DNA of 64,000 bases from Paenibacillus sanguinis 2301083 = DSM 16941. GTDB lineage: Bacteria > Bacillota > Bacilli > Paenibacillales > Paenibacillaceae. This document shows positions 32,443-41,064 of this stretch, one piece after another. Both the position numbers and the translations under genes were made by a program. The stretch lies in NCBI RefSeq assembly GCF_000374825.1, contig NZ_KB895377.1, forward strand, positions 434,001-498,000, given 5' to 3'. The notes beneath the pieces were generated by a model that saw only the letters and a program-made list of their open reading frames with translations, was not told the origin of the DNA and did no database searches. Position 1 is the stretch's first letter, and every line of letters starts with the position of its first letter.

Positions 32443-33462
32443 ATGCAATATCTCAACAAGGACAAGCAGCACAGAGGGTTTGGGTTAAAAATGCTGTTAT
32501 TATGGACGGCTATGCTGGCGCTGCTGGCTGGCTGCGCGCAAAACGGAGGCAATACGGCTGCGGCGCCGCCGGCAGAGCAAGCACCGACAGAACAGTCGGC
32601 AGCGCCTGCAAACGCGGATGCGGAACGGACGATCAAGCATGCGATGGGCGAAGAGGTTGTTTCCGGAACGCCGCAGCGGGTCGTTACCCTGTTCCAGGGG
32701 GCGACGGATTCGGCGCTGGCGCTTGGCGTTAAGCCAGTAGGCGCTGTGGAGTCGTGGATTGAACAGCCTTGGTACAATTATATCCGCGAGCAAATGGACG
32801 GTGTTGAAAACCTGGGCTCGGAGAACCAGCCGAATCTGGAGGAAATTGCTGCGCTCAAGCCGGATATCATTATCGCGTCCAAAACCCGGCATGAAGAAAT
32901 TTATAGTCAGCTTGAGGCCATTGCCCCAACGGTTATGACCGAAGAGGTGCATATCTGGAAAGATTCTCTGGCCTTGACGGCTGAAGCGCTAAACAAACAG
33001 GAGGAAGAAAAGGCGTTCCTGCAGCATTGGGAAAGTGAAGTCGCCGACTTCAAAGAGAAAATGGGCGACAACCTGAAGCTGGAAGCCGGAATCGTCGATT
33101 TCCGTGCCGACCATGCGCGTATCGTTTATACAGGCTTCTCCGCGCTGGTGCTGGATGAGCTGGGGATTGCCCGACCAGCGAAGCAGCAAGGCGAGGATTG
33201 GGGCGTCAAGCTGGTGTCCAAGGAGAATATTCCGCAAATGGACGCGGACATTATTTTTGACCAAACCAGCACCTCGCGGGATGACGGCCGGCTTGATCTG
33301 CGCAAAGAATGGACTTCGCACCCGCTCTGGAGCAATATTAAAGCTGTCAAAAACAACCGTGTCTACGAGGTGGACACCGCGATCTGGAACAATGGTTCCG
33401 GTCCGTTGGCTGCCGAGGGAATGCTTGAGGATCTCAAAGAAATTTACGGGCTGAATAAATAG
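32443..33462 (+). CDS. Iron-siderophore ABC transporter substrate-binding lipoprotein
   Basis: The 339-residue protein has a lipoprotein signal with lipobox LLAGC (Cys31). An Ala/Pro/Glu-rich linker leads into a FecB/FepB-type binding domain (PQRVVTLFQGATDSALALGV; LEEIAALKPDIIIASKTRHE). It captures ferric siderophore outside the membrane. It resembles the YfiY/YfmC class in B. subtilis; the exact siderophore cannot be read. A Fur box lies upstream and two permease genes lie downstream. Confidence 0.93.
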   Translation: MQYLNKDKQHRGFGLKMLLLWTAMLALLAGCAQNGGNTAAAPPAEQAPTEQSAAPANADAERTIKHAMGEEVVSGTPQRVVTLFQGATDSALALGVKPVGAVESWIEQPWYNYIREQMDGVENLGSENQPNLEEIAALKPDIIIASKTRHEEIYSQLEAIAPTVMTEEVHIWKDSLALTAEALNKQEEEKAFLQHWESEVADFKEKMGDNLKLEAGIVDFRADHARIVYTGFSALVLDELGIARPAKQQGEDWGVKLVSKENIPQMDADIIFDQTSTSRDDGRLDLRKEWTSHPLWSNIKAVKNNRVYEVDTAIWNNGSGPLAAEGMLEDLKEIYGLNK

Positions 33463-33486
33463 AGACTGTTGATGCATAGGTTAGAT

Positions 33487-33549
33487 GCGGCGGCAAGCGC
33501 CTGCGGCCTTCCTTGTAAAGGAGCTGCGGCTTGCCGTTTCCGCATTTTT
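33487..33549 (+). terminator. Partial terminator between binding protein and permeases
   Basis: GGCAAGC (33492-33498) pairs with GCTTGCC (33529-33535) and GCGG with CCGC outside it, followed by ATTTTTGG. A leaky terminator here would give more binding protein than permease, a common arrangement. Confidence 0.55.
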
Positions 33550-33592
33550 GGCCGCAGAAGCCCACACATACAAGTCAACAAGAAGGAGGATC

Positions 33593-34639
33593 ATGGTGAA
33601 GCCACTTTTTAAACATAATAGCGGCAGACTGCTCGGGCTTCTGGCCGCGCTGCTGCTGCTATTGCTCGCCTTCATCGCCAGCATTGCGCTGGGCACAACA
33701 TCGATCGCCCCCCTCAAAACACTGCAGGCACTGATTCATTACGATCCGGCCGACAGCGATCAAATGATTATTGTTACAACACGGCTGCCGCGCGCGATGT
33801 TCGCGTTGACTGTCGGCGCTTCACTGGCGATGGCCGGAGCGATGATGCAAGCGCTGACGCGCAACCCGCTCGCTTCGCCGGGACTGCTTGGCATCAATTC
33901 TGGCGCCGTGCTGGCCGTTGTGCTGGCGCTGACGCTATTGCCGCTGACCTCGCTGTCTCAGCTGATCTGGGCTGCTTTTGCTGGCGCAGCCGTGGCCGCG
34001 TTGCTGGTATATGTGCTTGGTTCCTTGGGCGGCGGACTGACGCCGATCCGCCTGATCCTGGCCGGTTCGGCACTTAGCGCGCTCTTCAGCGCGCTGACCC
34101 AGGGCGTGCTGGCGCTGGATGAATCCGGGCTGCAAAATGTGCTGTTCTGGCTAGCCGGCTCCGTTGCGGGCAAAGATATGGACACCTTGCTCCAAGTGCT
34201 GCCCTATATGCTGGTCGGCAGTGTCCTGGCACTGACATTGGCCTACTCGCTAACGATTCTCAGCGCCGGTGAGGAAGTGGCCAGAGGTCTTGGACAGCGT
34301 ACCTCGCTGGTGAAGGCTCTGGCGGCTGCGGCCATCGTGCTGCTTGCTGGCAGTGCGGTTGCCGCTGCCGGTGCCATCGGCTTTGTCGGATTGGTAATGC
34401 CGCATTTTGCCCGCTATTTTGCCGGCAATGATTATCGGTGGGTCATTCCGTATAGCGCTGTATTCGGAGGAGGTCTGCTGCTGCTGGCCGATCTTGCCGC
34501 CCGCTTCCCGGTGCAGCCAAGCGAGCTGCCGCTTGGTGTCGTCACCGGCTTGATCGGCATGCCGTTATTCATCTATATTGCCCGCACCGAGTTCACACAA
34601 AGGAGGGGGAAGTATGACGCATCCCGTACCGATGCCTGA
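33593..34639 (+). CDS. FecCD-family iron-siderophore permease, first subunit
   Basis: The 348-residue protein starts at ATG 33593 after AAGGAGG. It has about nine to ten membrane helices and FecCD motifs: RLPRAMFALTVGASLAMAGA, MQALTRNPLASPGLLGINSG and the ATPase-coupling loop GAIGFVGLVMPHFARYFAGN. It forms half of the transmembrane channel. Its end overlaps the next permease gene by 26 bases. Confidence 0.93.
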   Translation: MVKPLFKHNSGRLLGLLAALLLLLLAFIASIALGTTSIAPLKTLQALIHYDPADSDQMIIVTTRLPRAMFALTVGASLAMAGAMMQALTRNPLASPGLLGINSGAVLAVVLALTLLPLTSLSQLIWAAFAGAAVAALLVYVLGSLGGGLTPIRLILAGSALSALFSALTQGVLALDESGLQNVLFWLAGSVAGKDMDTLLQVLPYMLVGSVLALTLAYSLTILSAGEEVARGLGQRTSLVKALAAAAIVLLAGSAVAAAGAIGFVGLVMPHFARYFAGNDYRWVIPYSAVFGGGLLLLADLAARFPVQPSELPLGVVTGLIGMPLFIYIARTEFTQRRGKYDASRTDA

Positions 34640-35663
34640 CCGCAAATTGCCCGCTTTGGCTGCTGCCCGCAAACGAAAGACGCTTACTCTGTTGCTGTTG
34701 TCGGGGCTGCTGCTGATCTTCTTCGTGCTGGGCGCCTGTTTGGGCAGCAAATGGGAGTCGCCGCTGGCGGTGCTGCAGACGATCTTCTTCCGCGGCGGAG
34801 ATTCCGCCTTTGTCATCGGCATGCTGCGCCTTCCCCGCTTGACGCTGGCGCTGCTGGCTGGCGCGGGACTCAGCCTGGCTGGCACGGTGCTGCAAGGCCT
34901 TATCCGCAATCCGCTCGCTTCGCCGGATGTGCTTGGGATGACGAGCGGCGCTTCCGCAGCAGCGGTGGCCTTTATTACCTTCTCCGGCGGGGCAATCAGC
35001 ATTCGCTGGCTGCCTGTGGCGGCGATGGCCGGGGCCTTGCTGGTGTCCGGACTGGTTTATGCGTTGTCCTGGAAAAACGGGGTAGCTCCCGCCCGCCTTG
35101 TCCTGATCGGGGTTGGCGTGTCCGCAGGCATGGGGTCCGTGACGATGCTGCTGCTGGCGTTCAGCCCGGTCACCTCCGCCAGCAAGGCATACATCTGGCT
35201 GATCGGCAGCGTATATGGCGCTTCCTGGCAGCAGGTGCTTACTCTGCTGCCCTGGACGCTGATCTTCGGCGCTATCGCCTGGGCCAATGCCCGCAATTTG
35301 AACGTCCACCAGCTCGGCGAGCAGGTGGCCACCGGTGTGGGCATAGCTTTACAGCGGCAGCGGCTCGGGCTGCTGCTCGTAACCGTGGCGCTGGCCGGCT
35401 CGGCGATTGCGGTTGTCGGTGCGATCGGCTTCATTGGCCTGATCGGGCCGCATATTGCGCGGCGGCTGGTCGGCGCTTCTCACGGGGCGCTGCTGCCGGC
35501 ATCCGCGCTCATAGGCGCGTTGCTGCTGTTGCTCGCCGACACGGCCGGGCGCACGCTGTTCCAGCCGCTTGATATTCCGGCGGGTGTGTTCACGGCCGCG
35601 ATTGGCGCGCCTTTCTTCATCTTGCTGCTGTTGCGTCAGCGTCGTCATCCCGGCGGTTTGTGA
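34614..35663 (+). CDS. FecCD-family iron-siderophore permease, second subunit
   Basis: The 349-residue protein starts at ATG 34614 after AGGAGGGGG. It has the same FecCD signatures (RLPRLTLALLAGAGLSLAGT, LQGLIRNPLASPDVLGMTSG, GAIGFIGLIGPHIARRLVGA). It pairs with the first permease. No ATPase gene follows, so the transporter probably borrows a shared ATPase such as a YusV/FhuC homologue elsewhere, as the YfiZ/YfhA system does. Confidence 0.93.
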   Translation: MTHPVPMPDRKLPALAAARKRKTLTLLLLSGLLLIFFVLGACLGSKWESPLAVLQTIFFRGGDSAFVIGMLRLPRLTLALLAGAGLSLAGTVLQGLIRNPLASPDVLGMTSGASAAAVAFITFSGGAISIRWLPVAAMAGALLVSGLVYALSWKNGVAPARLVLIGVGVSAGMGSVTMLLLAFSPVTSASKAYIWLIGSVYGASWQQVLTLLPWTLIFGAIAWANARNLNVHQLGEQVATGVGIALQRQRLGLLLVTVALAGSAIAVVGAIGFIGLIGPHIARRLVGASHGALLPASALIGALLLLLADTAGRTLFQPLDIPAGVFTAAIGAPFFILLLLRQRRHPGGL

Positions 35664-35741
35664 GGATAAAACTATAAGGTTTCTTTGGCTAATCAAATGC
35701 TAATGAATGCAGTAATTTAAAAATTAAAAATCGTCGGAGAC

Positions 35742-35900
35742 TTCACTTAACCGCGTGTTCATGCTTCGGGACCTCTTGGTCTTTTGGTTTGTCAGACGAA
35801 TAATCAAAAAAGAAAACTCATACAGCAATAACCCAGCCTAAGATAAGAGTTTATTTAGGGCTGGGTTATTTTCGTAAATACAATAATGCTAAACGAAATT
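35742..35900 (+). repeat. attC-like site 16 (complete but diverged), outside the main array
   Basis: R'' TTCACTTAAC (35742-35751), L'' TGTTCATGC, the type-A hairpin AACCCAGCCTAAGATA / TTATTTAGGGCTGGGTT, L' CGTAAATAC and a degenerate core GCTAAACGA (35888). The AACCC/GGGTT ends changed together relative to other sites. Confidence 0.75.
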
Positions 35901-36075
35901 AGCAAGTTTAGGATTGTTAAAACATCGAACATTTGTTCTCAACTATGATAGTAGATGATGGTATAATAGGTAGGGTAAGGATAAATGAAGCTTGGGTAGA
36001 AGGAATAATTGTGATAACCCATTGCACGAAATTATGAACAATCGAACTAAATACTAAATGAAAAGGAAAATTTCG

Positions 36076-36840
36076 ATGGATCAACGCCTAAAGATCGTCA
36101 AGAATAATATTGAACAAAACGGTTGTTACTGTATGAGAAGTATGAAAAATCATTTGGGTTATCTCAAAAAAACAAAATGGACTGAAGCAAATTTTGATCA
36201 AGGCTTGGAATATTTGCAAATCAAAGACGGGAAAAAGACATTGGGTTTTATAGAATATGCTCCTGGGGAATCGTCTTGGAGAGTCATCCATGCGGACAAT
36301 TATATGGTCATTCACTGTATATGGGTGAGTTCCCCAGGAACCGGATTAGGATCTCAGCTAGTGCAATTATGTTTGGAAGAAGCCAGACAACGGAAAATGA
36401 AAGGTGTAGCTGTATTAACGAATGCTGATACGGGCTGGGCGCCCAGTAAAGAGCTATTTATAAAAAACGGCTTTTCTTTTATTGAAAGTGGACCTTATTC
36501 CTTTGAACTATACATATATTCGTTTGAAGATACCTCATTGCCATATTTTCCTACGAATTGGAATGAACGTCTGGCAAGGTTTTCCGCAGGGCTGACGATA
36601 TTAAGAACAGATCAATGTCCCTATTTGGAAATAGCTACAGATAACCTCATCAAAGCGGCAAATACGGCTAATATTCATCCTTATATTATTCAAATTCAAG
36701 ATCGGGCACAGATGATGGAGTTATCGCCTACTCCTTACGGAGTTTTTAATGTTATTTATAATGGGGAATTAGTTGCCTATCATCGAATGACAGAAAGAGC
36801 TTTTTTGAAGCATTTTCAAAAAAATAAGCTGGCTACTTGA
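36076..36840 (+). CDS. YoaP-like GNAT acetyltransferase
   Basis: The protein is about 254 residues. The GNAT core includes MVIHCIWVSSPGTGLGSQLVQ and the following helix. The C-terminal part (SPTPYGVFNVIYNGELVAYH) matches the extra domain of YoaP-type proteins. ATG 36076 has AAAAGGA upstream, though at long spacing; ATG 36058 is the alternative. It lies between site 16 and the half site 17 and so behaves as an isolated cassette 11 kb from the main array. Confidence 0.8.
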   Translation: MDQRLKIVKNNIEQNGCYCMRSMKNHLGYLKKTKWTEANFDQGLEYLQIKDGKKTLGFIEYAPGESSWRVIHADNYMVIHCIWVSSPGTGLGSQLVQLCLEEARQRKMKGVAVLTNADTGWAPSKELFIKNGFSFIESGPYSFELYIYSFEDTSLPYFPTNWNERLARFSAGLTILRTDQCPYLEIATDNLIKAANTANIHPYIIQIQDRAQMMELSPTPYGVFNVIYNGELVAYHRMTERAFLKHFQKNKLAT

Positions 36841-36866
36841 TATAATAATGTGTTCACGCATCAGCG
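36838..36866 (+). repeat. attC-like site 17 (left half only)
   Basis: TGATATAATAATGTGTTCACGCATC begins in the stop codon of the acetyltransferase gene and resembles R''-spacer-L'' of the other sites (TATAAC, ATTCACGC). The rest is missing. Confidence 0.5.
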
Positions 36867-36911
36867 TACAAGCTATTAAGTTTGCCTATCATAGAAAGAT
36901 GAGGGGAATTT

Positions 36912-37436
36912 ATGATTAAGAAACGGATTATTGAGCTTTTAGACCATTTGCCCGAGGATGAACTGGAAGATGAACTGAAAAGAATATATTTGTCACTTGA
37001 ATTTGTGCAAAAGAATTACTTGTTCAGAAAGAATCTGCGGGAAAAGGGAGTAGTCATATCAGAAATATATGAAGGAGATCAAGAAATTATAGAGTTATGG
37101 GAGAATACGTTTGCCCAAAATATCAGCGATGAAGTTAAAGAGGCCATTTACTATAGTCAATATAAGTGGCATATCTTCAGTTATGAACAACAGCCTTGCT
37201 TGAAAGAAGCCGAGGCAAGGGAAGCCTTTGACGTTGAAGCTAAAGAGGAGTTATATGTTATGTATCAGAACTCACCCGTGCTTCTGCAATACAGTAATGC
37301 CAATAAAGTGGTTGCTGCAGACTTTGATGAAGAACAAGATATATACCTATTTGATAAGCACTTCAACTGGACTTATGTTCAAACTCACGAATCGGCATGC
37401 GGTCCGTATTTTTACAAGTTAAGCAATTCAAAGTGA
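36912..37436 (+). CDS. DUF4275 family protein
   Basis: The 174-residue protein has the DUF4275 signature EAIYYSQYKWHIFSYEQQPC, then EAREAFD and the C-terminal FDKHFNWTYVQTHESACGPYF. The function is unknown; the family is confined mostly to Bacilli and their mobile regions. GAGGGGA precedes the ATG. It comes directly after the half site 17, so it may be a cassette without a surviving right-hand site. Confidence 0.88.
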   Translation: MIKKRIIELLDHLPEDELEDELKRIYLSLEFVQKNYLFRKNLREKGVVISEIYEGDQEIIELWENTFAQNISDEVKEAIYYSQYKWHIFSYEQQPCLKEAEAREAFDVEAKEELYVMYQNSPVLLQYSNANKVVAADFDEEQDIYLFDKHFNWTYVQTHESACGPYFYKLSNSK

Positions 37437-37476
37437 ATTCAAGATAGGTCTTATATCCTATTTCCTGATAAAAGCA

Positions 37477-37506
37477 TTGACATTGAAAAAGAAATTAGCT
37501 TAAGAT
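37477..37506 (+). promoter_or_regulatory. Promoter of the rtcB leader
   Basis: A perfect TTGACA (37477-37482) with TAAGAT (37501-37506) 18 bases downstream. Transcription would begin near 37513, about 330-380 bases before rtcB. Confidence 0.7.
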
Positions 37507-37512
37507 GAGTTA

Positions 37513-37810
37513 CATTAAATGAAGGGAGGTTGAAGGAAATGATGGAAGTTTATGGTGCAAGGTCGCTTGGTTTTAATGTAGGTTTTGATGTAAATGCATT
37601 TTCATATACTGCTCATCGTTTCTTCAGCCTCATACGGGAGACATAGAAGAGAGGGTGGCTTATCACGGGATGGTTATGTTATTCCGTGGTATGTCACTTT
37701 ACGGCTATGGCTATAGAAGGAGCGACTGCCAGGTAGCTGGCAGCGAATTCTTCTGCATGGAAAGATTGAAAAGGAAGAAGTCATGGGCGCACGGGTCCAT
37801 GGCTTTTTTT
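37513..37810 (+). promoter_or_regulatory. Structured leader with terminator before rtcB
   Basis: The leader holds a possible 35-codon reading frame (37539-37646), CACGG/CCGTG and CTGCCAG/CTGGCAG hairpins (37723-37741 region), a TTCTTC/GAAGAA pair and finally GTCATGG (37780-37786)/CCATGGC (37797-37803) followed by seven T. A terminator just upstream of the first gene suggests attenuation or an RNA sensor. I recognise no known riboswitch class. Confidence 0.55.
37539..37646 (+). CDS. Possible leader peptide upstream of rtcB
   Basis: A 35-codon frame starts MMEVYGARSLGFNVGFDVNA behind GGGAGGTTGAAGGA. The strong ribosome binding site makes translation plausible. No known family; a leader peptide or a fragment are both possible. 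Confidence 0.4.
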   Translation: MMEVYGARSLGFNVGFDVNAFSYTAHRFFSLIRET

Positions 37811-37845
37811 GTGACTTGTGAGCGAAATATAGCTTCGAGCAGGAT

Positions 37846-39351
37846 ATGTACACTTATGAAAAGAATCAAGAAAGGATTAATGAACATTTTATGAATACTC
37901 AAATTGATGGAATAGTATTAGATGAGCTAGGTGCCTTTCGTCATGAAGTAAAGCTGCCTTCTGGCGATCTGACGGTTTACGCGGCACAGCAGTTATTTTC
38001 ATCCTTGGATTACAAGGTATTTGAAATGGCAAACAACAATTTGCAAATTCCGGGCATTCGCTATATGAGCTATACTCCGGATGTGCATGTCGGTGTTGGT
38101 ACTTGTATCGGCACAACGGCGGTATGGGATGCGCGGAGCGGATATGTATCTCCCAGTATTGTAGGCAGTGATATTGGCTGTGGCATGCGGGTGCATATGA
38201 CCAACCTGCACAAGGAGGATCTTAAAGATGTGAAGCTGCGGCGCAAGCTGGTCAAAGCCATTGAAAAGGTGTTGCCGATGGAAGCCAATCAGCGTGGACA
38301 TTATTCCGATATTCGGCTTGAACATATTGTGCGTAAAGGACTGCATGGACTACCTAAAAAATACATTCCGGACAGCTACACTCCCAAAAAGTCCACATCC
38401 TTAACGCATGTGGAGAGCAGTAAATTCGCTTTTGATGAAAGTGTGCTGGAGCTTGTGCCGGATATGACCTGGCACCGGGCGCATAGACAGCTCGGGACAC
38501 TGGGGGGCGGGAATCACTTTGCAGAAATTCAGGCGATTGAAATTGCCGAGGAGAACCGCAGCATTGCGGAAGCCTGGGGGCTGTCTGATGGACAGATCGT
38601 GGTCATGATTCACTCCGGGTCGCGGGCTTGGGGTGGATATGTTAGCCAAATGAGCTCATCCGCTATCCTTAAGGTCATGCAGCGCCACGGATGGGGGACC
38701 TCTGATCCCAAGCTGGTCTTTGCGCCTTTGGAGCATGCAGAGGGCAGACACTATGTGAATATGATGTACTCTGCACTTAATTATGCGGTGACGAACCGGC
38801 ACCTTATTGCCTATGCCATGCGCGAAGCCTTCCGCGAGGTGTTTGGGCCAAAATGCGAGTTTAGCACATTGTATGACTTGATGCACAATTACGCTTGGGA
38901 AGAGCATCATCCGGAGCAGGGCGAGGTGTTCGTGCATCGCAAGGGGGCAACCCGGGCGTTGCCTGCTGGGCATCCTGATAATCCCAAGCCCTATCGGGCT
39001 ACCGGACACCCGGCGCTTATTCCCGGTTCGATGGGGACCGCTTCCTATATTATGGTCGGGCAGCCGGAAGGGGCGGACAACTATTATTCCATCTGCCATG
39101 GAGCAGGCCGCATCCGGTCACGTACAGCGACAAAACGCCTGGTGAAGGTCGCGGACTTTGAAGCGGCGCTCCGCGTAGGAACCGAAGATGAAATTGTCGT
39201 TAACCAGCGTTCACTGGAATCCATCCTGGATGAGTCGCCGCAAGCCTATAAAAATGTAGATGAAATAATGGAGAGTGTGACCGGAGCAGGACTGGCGCAG
39301 GTAGTTGCCAAATGCAAGCCGCTTGCTGCCGTGAAGGGGGCCAAATCATGA
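37846..39351 (+). CDS. rtcB: RNA 3'-phosphate ligase RtcB
   Basis: RtcB joins RNA 2',3'-cyclic phosphate or 3'-phosphate to 5'-OH ends using GTP and Mn. Signature blocks are DVHVGVGTCIGTTAVW, IVGSDIGCGMRVHM (metal Cys), LGTLGGGNHFAEIQ, HSGSRAWGGY, PGSMGTASYIM and the guanylated His in CHGAGRIRSR. The frame is open from ATG 37846 (501 residues); ATG 37891, giving MNTQIDGIVL, is an equally possible start, and neither has a well-placed ribosome binding site. It overlaps the AAA ATPase gene by four bases. Confidence 0.95.
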   Translation: MYTYEKNQERINEHFMNTQIDGIVLDELGAFRHEVKLPSGDLTVYAAQQLFSSLDYKVFEMANNNLQIPGIRYMSYTPDVHVGVGTCIGTTAVWDARSGYVSPSIVGSDIGCGMRVHMTNLHKEDLKDVKLRRKLVKAIEKVLPMEANQRGHYSDIRLEHIVRKGLHGLPKKYIPDSYTPKKSTSLTHVESSKFAFDESVLELVPDMTWHRAHRQLGTLGGGNHFAEIQAIEIAEENRSIAEAWGLSDGQIVVMIHSGSRAWGGYVSQMSSSAILKVMQRHGWGTSDPKLVFAPLEHAEGRHYVNMMYSALNYAVTNRHLIAYAMREAFREVFGPKCEFSTLYDLMHNYAWEEHHPEQGEVFVHRKGATRALPAGHPDNPKPYRATGHPALIPGSMGTASYIMVGQPEGADNYYSICHGAGRIRSRTATKRLVKVADFEAALRVGTEDEIVVNQRSLESILDESPQAYKNVDEIMESVTGAGLAQVVAKCKPLAAVKGAKS

Positions 39352-40649
39352 CATTACAGAATTTAAATCAACCACAAAGCTTCTCCTCCATTTACGCGCT
39401 GAAGCCTCATTCTGCCGAGACGATTGAAGGTTATGCAACCTATGCTCATTTAATCAAAGGGATTATTGACGCACTTTATTCTCGTTATGGGATACGCTAT
39501 GAACTGTTTGCCAGCGATGATCCGAACAATGAATACTGGAGCCTTCTGGAGGAGGACCTTCGCTCGGAGAGCGAGAATGTGGAACTGGTGGCCCGAGTTT
39601 TTGAAGATTTGGAGCTCCGTACATTCCATTACGACGATGAGGGGGACGTACCTGCGTATGGAATGCAGTATTCGTTGCGAAACAACGTATTCGCCTACCC
39701 CAAATGGGGAGTAGCCCTGGCGAGAATTCCGTTCTTCCGCCCAAATGGTATTTATACCGAAGATTTCGTATTTGCTGCAAGCGAAGAGCAGATGAAGCAA
39801 TTTTTGGGCACGGTGCGCGAGCGTGAACGGCAACAAAAGATGAAACGGGTGACGGTTTTCACCGATACCCGGAATGGTATCGAACGTCAAGGAGAAGCGA
39901 TTACCCGAGCAGTTACCCGGGATCAGGTGGTGCTCGCAGAAGAGATCAAGCAGGATATTTTCAATGCATTGGATCAGTTTTTTGAGGAGGATCGCACATT
40001 TTACCGCCAGTTTGATATTCCCTACAAGCGGGGAATTCTGCTGTATGGACACCCTGGTAACGGCAAAACAACCTTGGTGAAATCAATTGCCGGGAGTATA
40101 CCAGGTCCGGCAGCTTACTGGCAAATTACCGAGTATACAACAAGCGAATCCGTGCGGGAGGTATTTGATGCTGCGAAGCGGCTGGCTCCGATGGTCCTCA
40201 TTATTGAGGATATCGACTCCATGCCTGAGGGCGTTCGTTCCTTCTTCCTGAACACCCTGGATGGCGCCACCTCCAAGGAAGGCATCTTCTTGATAGGTAC
40301 GACGAATTATCCGGAGAAAATTGATCCGGGACTCATGAACCGGGCCGGTCGATTTGATCGTGCTTATGAAATTACTATGCCCGATGAAGCCTTGCGTGCG
40401 CAATATCTTAAGCAGCGGGGATTTGATTTGTTTGCTGGAGCAGAAGGAACGCTGGAAGCAGCGAGGCATACGGAATCCTTCTCCCTGGCCCAGCTTGGCG
40501 AGGTGTATGTCAGTGCAGCGCTTGAATGGCACCGGCAAGGACATGTGGATATCGCCAAGCTGATTCAGGTACTGCGCGGGGAATTGGACAAGAGCCATAA
40601 GCACCAGTGGTTGGAGCAGCCGGGACAAGGCCGGGTTGGTTTCTTTTGA
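39348..40649 (+). CDS. AAA family ATPase coupled to rtcB
   Basis: The 433-residue protein begins at ATG 39348 in an ATGA overlap with the rtcB stop. It has Walker A YGHPGNGKTTLVKSIA, Walker B MVLIIEDIDSM, sensor-1 LIGTTNYPEKIDPGLMNRAG and the arginine finger RFDRAYE. An N-terminal alpha/beta domain (about residues 1-150) has no assigned role. BCS1/ATAD-like AAA proteins often sit beside rtcB; a role in RNA repair or its control is likely but unproven. Confidence 0.88.
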   Translation: MTLQNLNQPQSFSSIYALKPHSAETIEGYATYAHLIKGIIDALYSRYGIRYELFASDDPNNEYWSLLEEDLRSESENVELVARVFEDLELRTFHYDDEGDVPAYGMQYSLRNNVFAYPKWGVALARIPFFRPNGIYTEDFVFAASEEQMKQFLGTVRERERQQKMKRVTVFTDTRNGIERQGEAITRAVTRDQVVLAEEIKQDIFNALDQFFEEDRTFYRQFDIPYKRGILLYGHPGNGKTTLVKSIAGSIPGPAAYWQITEYTTSESVREVFDAAKRLAPMVLIIEDIDSMPEGVRSFFLNTLDGATSKEGIFLIGTTNYPEKIDPGLMNRAGRFDRAYEITMPDEALRAQYLKQRGFDLFAGAEGTLEAARHTESFSLAQLGEVYVSAALEWHRQGHVDIAKLIQVLRGELDKSHKHQWLEQPGQGRVGFF

Positions 40650-40682
40650 GCGGCCGTACAATATAGATGTACCAATTAACAA

Positions 40683-40720
40683 AAATGACCACTTCTTCAT
40701 TGCACAAGAAGTGGTCATTT
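40683..40720. terminator. Bidirectional terminator
   Basis: AAATGACCACTTCTT (40683-40697) and AAGAAGTGGTCATTT (40706-40720) form a perfect 15-bp stem with A/T flanks on both sides. It would end both the rtcB operon and the tRNA-Pro transcript. Confidence 0.9.
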
Positions 40721-40739
40721 ATTTAGGAATTAGGAACAA

Positions 40740-40813
40740 TCGGAGTAGCGGGATTCGAACCCACGGCCTCACCCACCCCAAGGGTGCGCGCTACCTGACT
40801 GCGCCATACCCCG
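40740..40813 (-). tRNA. tRNA-Pro (anticodon UGG)
   Basis: On the minus strand the 74-base sequence begins CGGGGTATGGCGCAG, has the anticodon loop CTTGGGG (TGG) and the T-arm GGTTCGAATCC, and ends TACTCCG plus discriminator A. The acceptor stem pairs over seven positions with one G-U. CCA is not encoded. A promoter with TATAAT (complement of 40849-40854) and TTGCTG (complement of 40873-40878) lies upstream. Confidence 0.95.
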
Positions 40814-41064
40814 ATATTGTGACTCCTGCCGTTCCTCTGGTCATGTTCATTATAACGTATAGGCCAGTAACCCAGCAATATGTGGTCGATTATCGGTCTG
40901 CCAAAGTAAGGCATTGTGCAATACTTTCCTAGGCAGCCTGGGGTTATCCACATTCTAGCTGATTTTGGGCTAACGCTGTATTCATCTATCTGTTATAACA
41001 GCCTATACCGTTCGTCCACGCTTTTCATACTATGCATTAGCTTGCAAAGGAAGGAGAGCCCATC

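Noticed and set aside
40740-40813. tRNA-Pro as the attachment site of the island
   Set aside because: I see no repeat of the tRNA 3' end near the other island edge, and the recombinase lies at the far end beside trmD.
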